A stretch of 64,000 nucleotides of DNA. Source: Arthrobacter sp. 31Y (lineage in GTDB: Bacteria; Actinomycetota; Actinomycetes; Actinomycetales; Micrococcaceae). Location of the stretch: NCBI RefSeq assembly GCF_000526335.1, contig NZ_JAFW01000001.1, forward strand, positions 4,030,001-4,094,000. The letters run 5' to 3'. Positions 1 through 8,310 of this stretch are shown here, in pieces (the first letter of the stretch is position 1; the number at the start of each line of letters is the position of its first letter). The translations under genes were made by a program, and so were the position numbers. The notes beneath the pieces were generated by a model that was not told where the DNA came from, searched no databases, and saw nothing but the letters and a program-made list of their open reading frames with translations.

Positions 1-1
1 G

Positions 2-355
2 GCAACAGGCGTGGATGCGCTTGCCGTAGCGGTTGGCTCATCCCATGCCATGACCGAACGCAGCGCGGCCCTGGACCTGCATCTCATTACCAGGCTGAAG
101 ACCGCTGTGGGAAAACCACTGGTCCTCCACGGCTCATCCGGTGTGTCAGATGACATGCTCATAGGCGCTATCCGGGCGGGTATGACTAAGATCAACGTAT
201 CCACACATTTGAACGGGTTCTTTACCCGCGCCGTCCGTGAGTACCTCGATGCCAACCCTGCAGTGGTGGATTCCCGGAAGTACATCAAGGCCGGCCGTGA
301 TGCCCTTGTGCTGGAGTCCGCACGTATGCTGACGCTGTTCGCCAAAGCGAACTAG
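2..355 (+). CDS. Class II fructose/tagatose-bisphosphate aldolase, C-terminal part (5' end outside window)
   Basis: The frame is open from the first bases and ends at 355, leaving the last 117 residues of a zinc-dependent ketose-bisphosphate aldolase (FbaA/GatY/KbaY family). Visible family motifs are TGVDALAVAVGSSHA at the start, the phosphate-binding LHGSSGVSDD segment and GMTKINVST near the middle. The enzyme cleaves a ketose 1,6-bisphosphate to DHAP and glyceraldehyde 3-phosphate in the cytosol. Substrate (fructose or tagatose) cannot be told from this part. The DeoR-type regulator begins 23 bp downstream in the same direction, so the pair probably belongs to a sugar or sugar-alcohol catabolic operon that starts before the window. 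Confidence 0.9.
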   Translation, partial: ATGVDALAVAVGSSHAMTERSAALDLHLITRLKTAVGKPLVLHGSSGVSDDMLIGAIRAGMTKINVSTHLNGFFTRAVREYLDANPAVVDSRKYIKAGRDALVLESARMLTLFAKAN

Positions 356-378
356 CTGGAACCCGCGAAAGGCTCGTC

Positions 379-1170
379 ATGACCCGCACCGATCGGCTGA
401 CCGCCATACTCGACCTCCTGGCCGAGTCGGGCCACGTGGAGGTCGAGGACATCGTGACCCGCCTCGGCGTGTCACCTGCCACGGCCCGCAGGGATCTTGA
501 CAGCCTGGCCAAGCAGCGGTTGCTGAGCCGCACGCGCGGAGGCGCCACCACTGGTTCAGTGGCCTACGACCTCCCCGGCCGCTACAACAGGGACGACCAC
601 GCCGTGGCCAAGCAGGAAATCGCCCTGGCAGCGTCTGCGCTGATCCGGCCTGGTGCCGTGATCGGACTCAGCGGTGGAACAACCAACACCGCCTTGGCTC
701 AGTTGCTGTCCACCCGAGAGGACCTCAACGCGCCGTCCCACACACCCACGCTGACCGTGGTCACCAATGCCATCAACATCGCCTCCCAGTTGGCGGTGCG
801 GCCGAACATCAAGATCATGGTCACCGGTGGAATCCTGAATCCGCGCTCCTATGAGCTGGTGGGACCCTACACTGACGTCATCATGCAGAAAGTTGCCTTG
901 GACATTGCGTTCATAGGCGTCAACGGCGTGGATCCCGATCTTGGCCCCACCATCACTGATGAAGGCGAAGCGATGGTCAACACCGTCATGGCACGCCGGG
1001 CCACGGAGTCCTATGTGGTGGCCGACTCCTCCAAGGTGGGCCGCCGCTCCTTCGCCGCCATGGCAGGCTACGATTTCAGGCACCTCATCACGGATTCCGG
1101 CATCAGCGCAGAGGACAAGGCGGCTTTCGAGGCCAAGGGCACCGAAGTCATCGTCGCACCCGCCAGCTAA
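379..1170 (+). CDS. DeoR/GlpR-family transcriptional regulator of sugar metabolism
   Basis: 263 residues, usual for the family. Residues 1-57 form the DeoR winged helix (recognition helix near SPATARRDLDSL at 32-43), and the rest is the DeoR C-terminal sensor domain with the phosphosugar-binding loop IGLSGGTTNT around 95-105 and FIGVNGVD around 178. Such proteins repress sugar catabolic operons and are released by a phosphorylated sugar. ATG at 379 has AAAGG about 7 bases upstream. It lies 23 bp after the aldolase gene, so it is probably the local, co-transcribed regulator of that pathway; the inducing sugar is unknown. Confidence 0.92.
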   Translation: MTRTDRLTAILDLLAESGHVEVEDIVTRLGVSPATARRDLDSLAKQRLLSRTRGGATTGSVAYDLPGRYNRDDHAVAKQEIALAASALIRPGAVIGLSGGTTNTALAQLLSTREDLNAPSHTPTLTVVTNAINIASQLAVRPNIKIMVTGGILNPRSYELVGPYTDVIMQKVALDIAFIGVNGVDPDLGPTITDEGEAMVNTVMARRATESYVVADSSKVGRRSFAAMAGYDFRHLITDSGISAEDKAAFEAKGTEVIVAPAS

Positions 1171-1212
1171 GGGTTTGCCAGCTCAGGGTTGGCCGGCTGG
1201 AAGGTTTGCCGG

Positions 1213-1905
1213 CTAGAACCGCATCCTCGGTGCGTGAAGCACCGAATCGTCCACATCCCTGGGCACCCACTGGCTGAACGGTAAGTCCAGACTGTACTGC
1301 TCGCCGTCGTTCCTGATCAGTGTCCGCAGTTCGGCGTTATCCGGGTTGTTGAGGGACTCGAAGTACTCCACAGTCCAGTGGAACCAGCGCATGCAGAACA
1401 GGCGCATGGTCAGTCCGTGGGTCACCAGCAGCGTATTCGGTGCATAGCTGGTCTTCTGCCAGTGCCGGTAGAGCGTCTCCATGAAGGAAGATACCCGGTC
1501 GTACACGTCCGAACCGGACTCGCCTTCACGGAACCGATAGAAGAAGTGTCCATAGAGGTTCCGCAGCTCCTTCTGATCCTCGATCTCCCCGGCGATCTGG
1601 AAGTTGGCCCAGTCCTGTTCGCGAAGCCTGGGTTCCTCAATCACCCGCTCGATCAGGGAACCGAGGTTCATGGCTTCGAGGGTCTGGTAGGCGCGCAGGT
1701 AAGGGGAGACGTAAACGCAGACCTGCTCTCCATCGAGCTTGCGTCGCAGGTTCTCCCCGGCAATTCTCGCCTGCTCCACGCCAAGGTCCGTCAGCGGGAT
1801 CCGGTAGTCCGGTACGCGGTTGTAGATGGAGGTGTCGGCATTCGCGGCAGACTGTCCATGCCGGATCATGAAGATTCTCTCAGGGGCGCCCATCCCACCA
1901 AGCAT
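1213..1905 (-). CDS. Histidine phosphatase superfamily (phosphoglycerate mutase-like) protein
   Basis: 230 residues. The RHGQ phosphohistidine motif is at residues 15-18 (nucleophile His16), the conserved PRLREQDWAN acid-containing block near 92-101 and the second catalytic His in VTHGLTMRL at 163. These residues define the branch-1 histidine phosphatases, which dephosphorylate small metabolites or phosphosugars through a phospho-His intermediate. The substrate cannot be predicted. A second ATG (1893) lies directly after GGTGGG, so the true start may be four codons later. It is convergent with the DeoR gene and divergent from the CPBP protease gene. Confidence 0.88.
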   Translation of the reverse strand: MLGGMGAPERIFMIRHGQSAANADTSIYNRVPDYRIPLTDLGVEQARIAGENLRRKLDGEQVCVYVSPYLRAYQTLEAMNLGSLIERVIEEPRLREQDWANFQIAGEIEDQKELRNLYGHFFYRFREGESGSDVYDRVSSFMETLYRHWQKTSYAPNTLLVTHGLTMRLFCMRWFHWTVEYFESLNNPDNAELRTLIRNDGEQYSLDLPFSQWVPRDVDDSVLHAPRMRF

Positions 1906-1982
1906 AGGGTGGCTGCCACGCGTGGTCCGGCAAGGTGCGCGGTTCCCGGCAAAGTGGCAGGTAGTAAGGGCAAGATAGGTAC

Positions 1983-2756
1983 ATGTTCCTTGCTTCCCGC
2001 AGACGGCTGCGAGCCGAAGTACTTATTGTGCTGGGTTTGTCCCTGGGCCAGTCGGCCGTCTACTCCGTAGTGCAGCTGCTGGACAAGATGTCGCGGGCAC
2101 CGTTGGCCGATGCTACGTCAACGCTGAACAGGTCCCAAAGCACCCGCGAATACTTTGACCTCACGTACCAGCTTCTGGACATTGTGTTCGCTCTGGTGCC
2201 TGTGGCCTTGGTGTTCTACTTCCTGTCCACCCAAGTACCCGGCGCCAAGGAGGGCGGCGGTGGCTCGGCGTTCGCCCGGCTGGGCTTCAACTTTGCCCGG
2301 CCCGGCAAGGACCTTCTCCAAGGGCTTGGCCTGGCCGCCGCGATCGGCATCCCCTCGCTGGGCCTGTATGCCGCGGGGCGGGCCCTGGGAATCACCACGG
2401 CGATTGTGCCCAGTGGCCTGGACGCTTACTGGTGGACTGTGCCTGTGCTGGTCCTCTCGGCCATGCGCCACGCAATCGTGGAAGAAGTGATCGTGGTGGG
2501 CTACCTCATGGACCGCTTCGGCAAGTTTGGGTGGAGCATGCCGGTAGCCATCGTGGTCAGCGCCTTGCTGCGGGGAAGCTACCACCTGTACCAAGGCTTC
2601 GGCCCGTTCATAGGGAATGTGGTCATGGGCCTGGTGTTCGCATGGATCTACACCAAGACCAAGCGGGTGATGCCCCTGGTAATTGCCCATGCAGTGCTGG
2701 ACATCGTGGCCTTCGTAGGATTCAGCCTGTTCGGCAAGGCAATAGGCCTCGGGTAG
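1983..2756 (+). CDS. CPBP-family intramembrane glutamic endopeptidase
   Basis: 257 residues with about six to seven hydrophobic segments. The CPBP (Abi/Rce1-like) signature is complete: paired glutamates in AIVEEVIVVGYLMDR (Glu167-Glu168), Arg197 and His201 in RGSYHLYQG, and His236 in IAHAVLD. Members are membrane-embedded proteases, some processing prenylated proteins or bacteriocin-related peptides. No substrate candidate lies next to it. The start at 1983 has an AAGATAGG-like ribosome site a few bases upstream. It is divergent from the histidine phosphatase gene and converges on the VOC-family gene across a strong hairpin at 2802-2853. Confidence 0.88.
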   Translation: MFLASRRRLRAEVLIVLGLSLGQSAVYSVVQLLDKMSRAPLADATSTLNRSQSTREYFDLTYQLLDIVFALVPVALVFYFLSTQVPGAKEGGGGSAFARLGFNFARPGKDLLQGLGLAAAIGIPSLGLYAAGRALGITTAIVPSGLDAYWWTVPVLVLSAMRHAIVEEVIVVGYLMDRFGKFGWSMPVAIVVSALLRGSYHLYQGFGPFIGNVVMGLVFAWIYTKTKRVMPLVIAHAVLDIVAFVGFSLFGKAIGLG

Positions 2757-2801
2757 CGGTGCTCGAATAGCGGCCTCGGATAAGCGGCCGGTTAAAAAGT
2801 A

Positions 2802-2853
2802 TTCGGCCGCCATCGGTGGGTGACGTCATTGGCACCCGCTGATGGCGGCCGAA
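2802..2853 (-). terminator. Strong hairpin terminator between convergent genes
   Basis: The 14-base ends TTCGGCCGCCATCG and its near-perfect complement pair, followed inward by GGGTG/CACCC. On the minus strand the stem is followed by TACTTTTTAA, the T-run expected of a Rho-independent terminator for the VOC gene. The plus side carries no T-run, so it may act only as a block for the protease transcript. Confidence 0.7.
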
Positions 2854-2893
2854 GCTTGGCCCGGACATGGTTGACCGGGGTTGGACGGAGCTC

Positions 2894-3532
2894 TTAGATG
2901 GTGACGGCTCCGGAGGCGGTTTCGAAGGTAACCGCCATGATGCCCGGAGTTCCGTGCGGGGCCATCCACTGGACAGCTACATCCTCGAGCGGCTTTTCCA
3001 CCGGCTCACCCAACCACTCGGTAACGCGTTCAGCCGAGCCAGCAATGGTGAGGCTGGACATCTTGACGTCGCTCTCGTAGATCCTGGACGGGTGCAGTGA
3101 GGGGTCGCCCTCCCACTTGAGCAGGTAAGGCACCTGGGGATCGGCGATCAAGCCGAGGATGCCAATCTGCTGCCACACCAGTTCGCGGCCATCGGGGAAC
3201 TTGCGGTTGCCCGGAACAGCTGCGCGGCCAAGGCGGTCCTCGAACGGGGCGAGGTCATCAACGGCGACGCACCAGCCCATCCAACCGCCACCGGCAGCCG
3301 AGCGTGCACGGACTGCTTGGCCAAAGGGTGCTTTGTCAGAAGCGGGGTGATCCAGAACCTCCACCACTTCCAGGTACTTGTTATCCGCAAGGGGAATGAT
3401 CATGTTCCGGGTGCCGAAGCGCGGGTGCACTCCGCCCCGGACAGCGTCCACTCCCAATGCCGCGGAAATTCGTTCGGTAGTGGCCAAAAGGCCATCTCGT
3501 TCACAGGCGTAAGAGACGTGATCCATGCGCAT
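2894..3532 (-). CDS. VOC (glyoxalase-like) domain protein
   Basis: The 212-residue product begins MRMDHVSYACERDGLLAT, typical of the glyoxalase-like domain family (PF13468-type VOC proteins) found widely in Actinobacteria. Features seen are the opening HVSYA strand, FGTRNMIIPL and YLEVVEVLDHP, and a second VOC-like half ending in VTFETASG. No catalytic activity is assigned to this family and metal ligands cannot be assigned with confidence. ATG at 3532 and ATG at 3526 are both possible; neither has a strong ribosome site. The open frame extends further upstream to 3661, but that stretch is not VOC-like and overlaps the promoter area. Confidence 0.72.
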   Translation of the reverse strand: MRMDHVSYACERDGLLATTERISAALGVDAVRGGVHPRFGTRNMIIPLADNKYLEVVEVLDHPASDKAPFGQAVRARSAAGGGWMGWCVAVDDLAPFEDRLGRAAVPGNRKFPDGRELVWQQIGILGLIADPQVPYLLKWEGDPSLHPSRIYESDVKMSSLTIAGSAERVTEWLGEPVEKPLEDVAVQWMAPHGTPGIMAVTFETASGAVTI

Positions 3533-3685
3533 GGCTTCATCTTGGCACTTTGTGATCGGGGTCTCAGCTAAGTCAAGCCTAACTAAGGTGGGATGTGCAT
3601 GACTTTCGCTATGAGCGTCATGGAAGGACGCGAAGAGACCTGTTGATTCCATCGGCGTCATAAAGCTGTCTTAGCTCCCGGACAG

Positions 3686-3695
3686 TTCCTAGACT
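3686..3695 (+). promoter_or_regulatory. Candidate promoter element shared by metY and metX
   Basis: The ten bases TTCCTAGACT occur here, 63 bp before the metY start, and again at 5218-5227 just before the metX riboswitch. TAGACT looks like an actinobacterial -10 hexamer. No convincing -35 box is seen at either site. Identical sequence in two functionally linked leaders is the main support. Confidence 0.4.
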
Positions 3696-3757
3696 GGCCC
3701 CAGCTCAGCTGCACCACATTGCCTGCCAATCCCATGCGCCACGAACAGGAGAACTCC

Positions 3758-5074
3758 ATGTCCCAAGGATGGTCTTTCGAAACCCGCCAGATCCATGCAG
3801 GTCAGGTGCCTGACTCCGCCACCGGAGCGCGCTCCCTGCCGATCTACCAGACCACGTCCTTCGTGTTCCCCAGTGCAGAGAGCGCTGCCAACCGTTTTGC
3901 CCTGGCCGAACTGGCGCCCATCTACACGCGCATCGGCAACCCGACGCAGGACGCCGTGGAGCAGCGGGTCGCGAGCCTCGAAGGCGGATTGGGCGCTCTC
4001 CTGCTCAGCTCCGGACAGGCGGCGGAGACGTTTGCCATCCTGAACATCGCCGAAGCCGGCGATCACCTTGTGGCCAGCCCCAGCCTCTACGGCGGCACCT
4101 ACAACCTTCTTGCACACACCCTGAAGAAGTTCGGCATCTCCGTCACTTTCGTGGAGGACCCGGACAACCTGGATCAGTGGCGTGACGCCGTCCAGCCGAA
4201 CACCAAGTTGTTCTTCGGCGAGGTTGTCTCCAACCCGCGCCAGGACGTCCTGGACATCGAGGGCATTGCACGCATCGCCCACGAGGCTGGCGTGCCCCTG
4301 ATCGTCGACAACACCCTTTCAACGCCGTACCTCATCCGTCCCATCGAGTGGGGCGCGGACATTGTGGTCCACTCTGCAACCAAGTATCTGGGCGGCCATG
4401 GGTCCGCGATCGCAGGTGTGATTGTGGATTCCGGCAACTTCGACTTCGGCAAAGACCCGGAGCGCTTCCCCGGCTTCAACACCCCGGACCCCAGCTACAA
4501 CGGGCTGGTTTATGCCCGGGATCTGGGCAAGGACGGTGCGCTGGGGGCCAACCTCTCCTACATCCTCAAGGCCCGTGTCCAGTTGCTCCGCGACCTCGGC
4601 TCGGCTGTGTCCCCGTTCAACGCCTTCCTCATTGCCCAGGGACTGGAGACACTAAGCCTGCGCGTGGAACGTCACGTTGCCAACGCAACCAAGGTGGCCG
4701 AATGGCTTGAAGGCCACGACGACGTCGAATCGGTCGCCTATGCGGGCCTGCCCTCCAGCCCCTGGTATGACCGTGGCCGGAAATACGGACCCAAGGGCAC
4801 AGGGGCAATCGTTGCCTTCAACATCAAGGGCGGAGTGGAAGCGGGCAAGCGTTTTGTGGACGGACTCGAGCTGCACTCGCACGTTGCCAACATCGGTGAC
4901 GTCCGCTCGCTGGTCATCCACCCGGCGTCGACGACGCACAGCCAGCTGACGGCGGAGCAGCAACTTGTTGCCGGCGTCAACCCGGGCCTGGTGCGCTTGT
5001 CCGTGGGCATCGAGCACGTGGATGACATCATCGCGGACCTAGAAGCCGGATTCCGGGCCGCCAAGGGCGCCTGA
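3758..5074 (+). CDS. metY: O-acetylhomoserine sulfhydrylase (Cys/Met metabolism PLP enzyme)
   Basis: The 438-residue product forms homocysteine from O-acetylhomoserine and sulfide using PLP, the direct sulfhydrylation route to methionine. The PLP lysine sits in HSATKYLGGHG (about Lys209), with the Tyr/Arg substrate motif YTRIGNPTQ near 56 and SSGQAAE near 85-91. Length and the GFNTPDPSYNGLVY insertion fit MetY rather than the shorter cystathionine gamma-synthase. ATG at 3758 is preferred over earlier in-frame ATGs at 3719 and 3734 because AGGAGA lies 6-8 bases before it. metX follows after a 295-bp leader with a SAM riboswitch, so the two may be only partly co-transcribed. Confidence 0.95.
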   Translation: MSQGWSFETRQIHAGQVPDSATGARSLPIYQTTSFVFPSAESAANRFALAELAPIYTRIGNPTQDAVEQRVASLEGGLGALLLSSGQAAETFAILNIAEAGDHLVASPSLYGGTYNLLAHTLKKFGISVTFVEDPDNLDQWRDAVQPNTKLFFGEVVSNPRQDVLDIEGIARIAHEAGVPLIVDNTLSTPYLIRPIEWGADIVVHSATKYLGGHGSAIAGVIVDSGNFDFGKDPERFPGFNTPDPSYNGLVYARDLGKDGALGANLSYILKARVQLLRDLGSAVSPFNAFLIAQGLETLSLRVERHVANATKVAEWLEGHDDVESVAYAGLPSSPWYDRGRKYGPKGTGAIVAFNIKGGVEAGKRFVDGLELHSHVANIGDVRSLVIHPASTTHSQLTAEQQLVAGVNPGLVRLSVGIEHVDDIIADLEAGFRAAKGA

Positions 5075-5217
5075 CGCCTCGCGCTCACAGCATTGACCCG
5101 GCTGCCGCCCGCGCCGACGATTATTCGCCGGGCGGCAGTTCCGGGTGCGTGTTCCTGAACGAAGAGACCTCAAACCGTCACACTGTTGTCACATTCTTCG
5201 CCATAACCCCCCTGTGT

Positions 5218-5227
5218 TTCCTAGACT
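5218..5227 (+). promoter_or_regulatory. Candidate -10 region of the metX leader
   Basis: TTCCTAGACT ends ten bases before the riboswitch and is identical to the element before metY. TAGACT at 5222-5227 would place transcription start around 5234-5237, exactly at the 5' edge of the folded SAM-IV aptamer. Confidence 0.45.
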
Positions 5228-5236
5228 CGTCGTATT

Positions 5237-5353
5237 AGGTCATGAGTGCCAGCACACAGCCCCGGCTTGCTGGCCGGCAACCCTCCTCCGCGGTGGGGTG
5301 CCCCGGGTGAAGACCTGGCCTGTTCGCACGCAAGGCGACGGGCAAGCGCGAGG
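5237..5353 (+). promoter_or_regulatory. SAM-IV riboswitch in the metX leader
   Basis: The stretch from AGGTCATGAGTGCCAGC through CCCCGGCTTGCTGGCCGG, CAACCCTCC, CGCGGTGGGGTGCCCCGGG and GCAAGCGCGAGG matches the SAM-IV aptamer as I remember it. The P1 strand GGTCA...TGACC-like pairing, the CCCCGG/CTTGCTGGCC helix and the pseudoknot-forming GCAAGCGCGAG tail are visible. SAM-IV elements occur mostly in Actinobacteria upstream of methionine genes. The metX ATG is only 16 bp after the element, so control is probably at translation initiation: SAM binding would hide the ribosome site. Short open frames through this stretch are not genes. Confidence 0.9.
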
Positions 5354-5369
5354 TTAAGGTGTCAAAGGA

Positions 5370-6491
5370 ATGACCATTACTGCTACAGCCCTTCCCAAAT
5401 CCGGCGAAGAAGACGGAACCGTCAAGTACGCCGGCATCGGCCCCCTGGAACTTGAAGCCGGCGGATTCCTGCCGGACGTCGTACTCGCTTACGAGACCTG
5501 GGGACAGCTCAACGCCGATGCCTCCAACGCGGTTCTCATCCAGCACGCACTCACTGGCAGTACTCATGTAGCCCGCGGAGCCACGGACGAGGAAGGATGG
5601 TGGGAGCAACTCGTTGGTCCGGGTGCCACCATCGATACCAACAAGTTCTTCGTCATCTCCATCAACATCGTGGGCGGATGTTACGGCAGCACCGGTCCAT
5701 CATCAGAAGCGCCGGACGGACGCCCGTGGGGCTCGCGTTTCCCACTGGTTACCCTGCGCGACAGCACAGAGGCCGAGTCGCGCCTCGCCGATGCCCTGGG
5801 AATCGATGCCTGGCACGCCGTCTTGGGCGGATCCATGGGCGGCGCACGCGCACTCGAGTGGGCTGTGACATTCCCCGGCAGGGTCAAACGCTGCGCCGTC
5901 ATTTCGGTGGGCGCCTACAGCACGGCCGAGCAGATTGCCTTTGCCCAAGCCCAAACCCTGGCCATCAGGCAGGACCCAAACTTCAACAACGGCGACTACT
6001 ACGGAGATGCCGCGCCCGAGCACGGCCTGGCTTTGGCACGGCGCATCGCCCACATCACGTACCGCTCGGCGTTGGAGCTGGATGTCCGCTTCGGCCGGCA
6101 AGCCCAGCACCAAGAGACTCCGCTGGCCGCCGCAGTGTTGGGCGGGCGCGGCCGATACCAAGTGGAAAGCTACCTGGACCACCAAGGAAGCAAACTGGTC
6201 CGCCGCTTTGACGCCAACAGCTACATCGCCATCACCGAGGCACTGATGTCCCACGACGTCACCAGGGGTCGCGGCTCGTTGGAAACGGCGCTTTCGGGTG
6301 CCACGGCAGAGTTCTTCGTGGCGGCCGTGGACAGCGACAGGCTCTACTTCCCGTCTCAGTCACGGGAACTTGCTGCCGCGCTCCCCGGCGAGGTGCCGGT
6401 TCATGTCATTGAGGCACCGATTGGCCATGATGGCTTCCTCACCGAAATCGGCCAGCTCTCGGCGCAGCTCCGTCAAGCATTTTTTGCCTAA
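5370..6491 (+). CDS. metX: Homoserine O-acetyltransferase
   Basis: The 373-residue alpha/beta-hydrolase-fold enzyme acetylates homoserine with acetyl-CoA, giving the substrate for MetY upstream. Nucleophile Ser155 is in LGGSMGGARALEW, the catalytic Asp lies in AAVDSDRLYFPS near 318 and the catalytic His353 in IGHDGFLTE, all at the usual family positions. The NFNNGDYY segment near 205 is also typical. Serine rather than acetyl specificity cannot be judged from these motifs, but pairing with metY supports acetylation. The start lies 16 bp after the SAM-IV riboswitch, so expression should fall when SAM is plentiful. Confidence 0.95.
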   Translation: MTITATALPKSGEEDGTVKYAGIGPLELEAGGFLPDVVLAYETWGQLNADASNAVLIQHALTGSTHVARGATDEEGWWEQLVGPGATIDTNKFFVISINIVGGCYGSTGPSSEAPDGRPWGSRFPLVTLRDSTEAESRLADALGIDAWHAVLGGSMGGARALEWAVTFPGRVKRCAVISVGAYSTAEQIAFAQAQTLAIRQDPNFNNGDYYGDAAPEHGLALARRIAHITYRSALELDVRFGRQAQHQETPLAAAVLGGRGRYQVESYLDHQGSKLVRRFDANSYIAITEALMSHDVTRGRGSLETALSGATAEFFVAAVDSDRLYFPSQSRELAAALPGEVPVHVIEAPIGHDGFLTEIGQLSAQLRQAFFA

Positions 6492-6494
6492 GCT

Positions 6495-7016
6495 TTAGCC
6501 GTTCATGATGTCGCCGCGCTGCCTCATGTAATCCTCCATGGCGATCTCGCCGTTGCTGAACTTCGCGTCCAGTTCTGCCAGCTTGCGCGCCCGGTATCCC
6601 TGCGGCTCAGAACCGCCCGCTGCGGGAAACGTGTTGGAGGATGACGGGCTCGACGGCGGCCCGGACTGCGGTGCGTCATCCACAGGGCGGACGGCACGCT
6701 CCGACGGGTAGCCCGGGTAACCCTGACCCGGATAGCCCTGACCCGGATAGCCCTGACCGGAGGAGCTCTGCGACGGGAAATTCTGCGACGGGTAATTTTG
6801 CGAGGGGTAACCCTGTCCCGGGTGATCCTGCCCCCGGTAATCCTGCGGCGGATAATTTTGCGGCGGGTAACCGGGGCCAGGCAGATTCTGCTGTGGGTAA
6901 CCGGGGCCGCGGAAGTTCTCGTTCTGGATCCGACGCGCCCGGGAGCGGTTGTACATGCGGATTCCGAGTGGAATCAGCCACGAGCAGACGATGATCCAGA
7001 AGATCAGATTGTTCAC
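6495..7016 (-). CDS. Membrane-anchored Gly/Tyr/Pro/Gln-repeat protein with SHOCT-like C-terminus
   Basis: 173 residues in three parts. Residues 3-20 form one hydrophobic segment, followed by a basic RSRARR stretch. Residues about 34-105 are low-complexity pentapeptide-like repeats (GYPxQ, NYPxQ, GYPGQ). The last 35 residues (ARKLAELDAKFSNGEIAMEDYMRQRGDIM) match the SHOCT-like pattern of two short helices with a K-L-x-L...G.I...E/DY..R core, a module thought to mediate oligomerisation. Function is unknown. It converges on metX with three bases between the two stop codons. The repeats could expand or contract by slippage. Confidence 0.8.
   Translation of the reverse strand: MNNLIFWIIVCSWLIPLGIRMYNRSRARRIQNENFRGPGYPQQNLPGPGYPPQNYPPQDYRGQDHPGQGYPSQNYPSQNFPSQSSSGQGYPGQGYPGQGYPGYPSERAVRPVDDAPQSGPPSSPSSSNTFPAAGGSEPQGYRARKLAELDAKFSNGEIAMEDYMRQRGDIMNG
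6711..6755 (-). repeat. 15-bp tandem repeat inside the SHOCT-like gene
   Basis: Two perfect copies of ACCCGGATAGCCCTG (6726-6740 and 6741-6755) follow a third, slightly diverged copy (6711-6725). The period equals five codons and encodes GYPGQ. Degenerate copies continue to about 6900. Confidence 0.85.
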
Positions 7017-7118
7017 AGTGCAGGCCTCCTAGGTCTCACCCCAGCTTAGTCCTGCCATCTGGGAGCGGCGTGTGACCCTGGTGCAGCCCGGCCGGGTCAT
7101 ACCCACAGGCCTGCCAAT

Positions 7119-8309
7119 TCACACCAGCTTGGTGTCCATGCCCAGGAACCTGCCGTAACGATCCACCTCGGCCCGCAGGGCGGACTGCTCCTCCGCAGTT
7201 GTCGGTCGGTTCATTCTGACATCCAGTTGGCATGCTCCGCCGGAGAATCCGTGACGCCACCATCCGGCCAAGCTGCCATCGAGCAGGACCACGTGCAGGG
7301 GTCCATTGTCCTCGGGGAAGTACGGCGCCGTTCCACCTAGGAAGTGCCGGGACTGTGAGTAGCCCATCACGTATTCGTCGTAGCACTGGATGAGGTCAAT
7401 GTGGGGGAGCCCAGGGTCCTCAACCGCCAAGGGGTGTCCGCTAAGGAGAGTCTCTACTTCCTCCGCAGCCACATGATACTCAAGCCCATCAAACTGAAGG
7501 GCGCCCAAGGTGCCGGGAGAGATGTCATGGGCAACCTGGATTCCACGCTTCACGTCCCTCATGGTCAACCCGGACCAGGCCGCACAGTCTTTGACCGTTG
7601 CGGGGCCCCGGCTGCTGAAGTATCGGAGCGCCAATTGTCCAAGAGCCTGTTCGCGGCCTTCGGGGGTTGGCGGCGTAAGAATCGAGCCGGGAACGCGTTC
7701 CTCGAAAAGGGCGTACGTCTGTTTCAGGGCACCGCCCGAGGATCGGACGGGGGACCCGCTGACCAGGACGCGGCTGATTTCGGCATGCATGAGGTGGTAG
7801 ACGAAGCCCAGGCCTTTGCTCGGGAAGCCTGCCTTTCCCAGGACCTCGGCCAGTTCCTCGCGTGTCTTGTGCGCACCGCCCGCCACGGCCGTTGCCAGGA
7901 TTTGGCCACTCCTGGCAGCAGCGTCCTCATCGATTCCTGTTTGGCGATACATGCCTTTGTTGCCTTGGTGGAGGCGATCTGCAGATAATCCCATCAACCA
8001 GCCGAGGTCGTCCCGGTGCACAAAGTGCCATGTGGGGCGCAGGATGTGCGTCCGCAGAATGGTTCCGTCAGCTACGGCGTGCTCAACATCTGAGGCCGTG
8101 ACCATGGATGAAGGGCTGGGGGAGCTTCTTTGCGCGAGCGTCCACCGCGCATAGGGAAACTCCTGCGATTGGACAGCCAGGAGGTTGCGGACCACCTCCC
8201 CGGGGCCTCCGGCGTAGGGAGCCCGTAACTGTTGCCGCCGGAGCCGCGTCCGACGAATAGTCTCCGCAGGTGCAGGACTACTCTCCGCAGGTGCCGGAAC
8301 GGGCGTCAC
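7119..8309 (-). CDS. Winged-helix DNA-binding domain protein (AlkZ/HTH_42-like)
   Basis: About 396 residues of the HTH_42 / AlkZ-like family, whose characterised members include DNA glycosylases that unhook interstrand crosslinks. Seen are the opening RRTRLRRQQL and VVRNLLAVQSQE (the Q-x-Q-x motif of AlkZ), ILRTHILRPTWHFVHRDDL, and the C-terminal GGxxLGGW-like barrel segment LAGWWRHGFSGG. The frame stays open to 8471, but GTG at 8309 sits one base after the SGNH gene stop, so coupled translation from there is the best guess; no clear ribosome site is seen. Whether it is a glycosylase or an uncharacterised relative is not decidable here. Confidence 0.78.
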   Translation of the reverse strand: MTPVPAPAESSPAPAETIRRTRLRRQQLRAPYAGGPGEVVRNLLAVQSQEFPYARWTLAQRSSPSPSSMVTASDVEHAVADGTILRTHILRPTWHFVHRDDLGWLMGLSADRLHQGNKGMYRQTGIDEDAAARSGQILATAVAGGAHKTREELAEVLGKAGFPSKGLGFVYHLMHAEISRVLVSGSPVRSSGGALKQTYALFEERVPGSILTPPTPEGREQALGQLALRYFSSRGPATVKDCAAWSGLTMRDVKRGIQVAHDISPGTLGALQFDGLEYHVAAEEVETLLSGHPLAVEDPGLPHIDLIQCYDEYVMGYSQSRHFLGGTAPYFPEDNGPLHVVLLDGSLAGWWRHGFSGGACQLDVRMNRPTTAEEQSALRAEVDRYGRFLGMDTKLV

Positions 8310-8310
8310 G

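Noticed and set aside
3569..3591. DtxR/IdeR-like iron box before the VOC gene
   Set aside because: Only about 11 of 19 bases match the consensus by my alignment, too weak to claim.
5145..5357. Short open frame through the metX leader
   Set aside because: It lies across the SAM-IV aptamer, whose structure explains the conservation.
6700..6900. Repeat tract as a CRISPR array
   Set aside because: The repeats are contiguous 15-bp coding units without spacers and encode GYPGQ-type pentapeptides.
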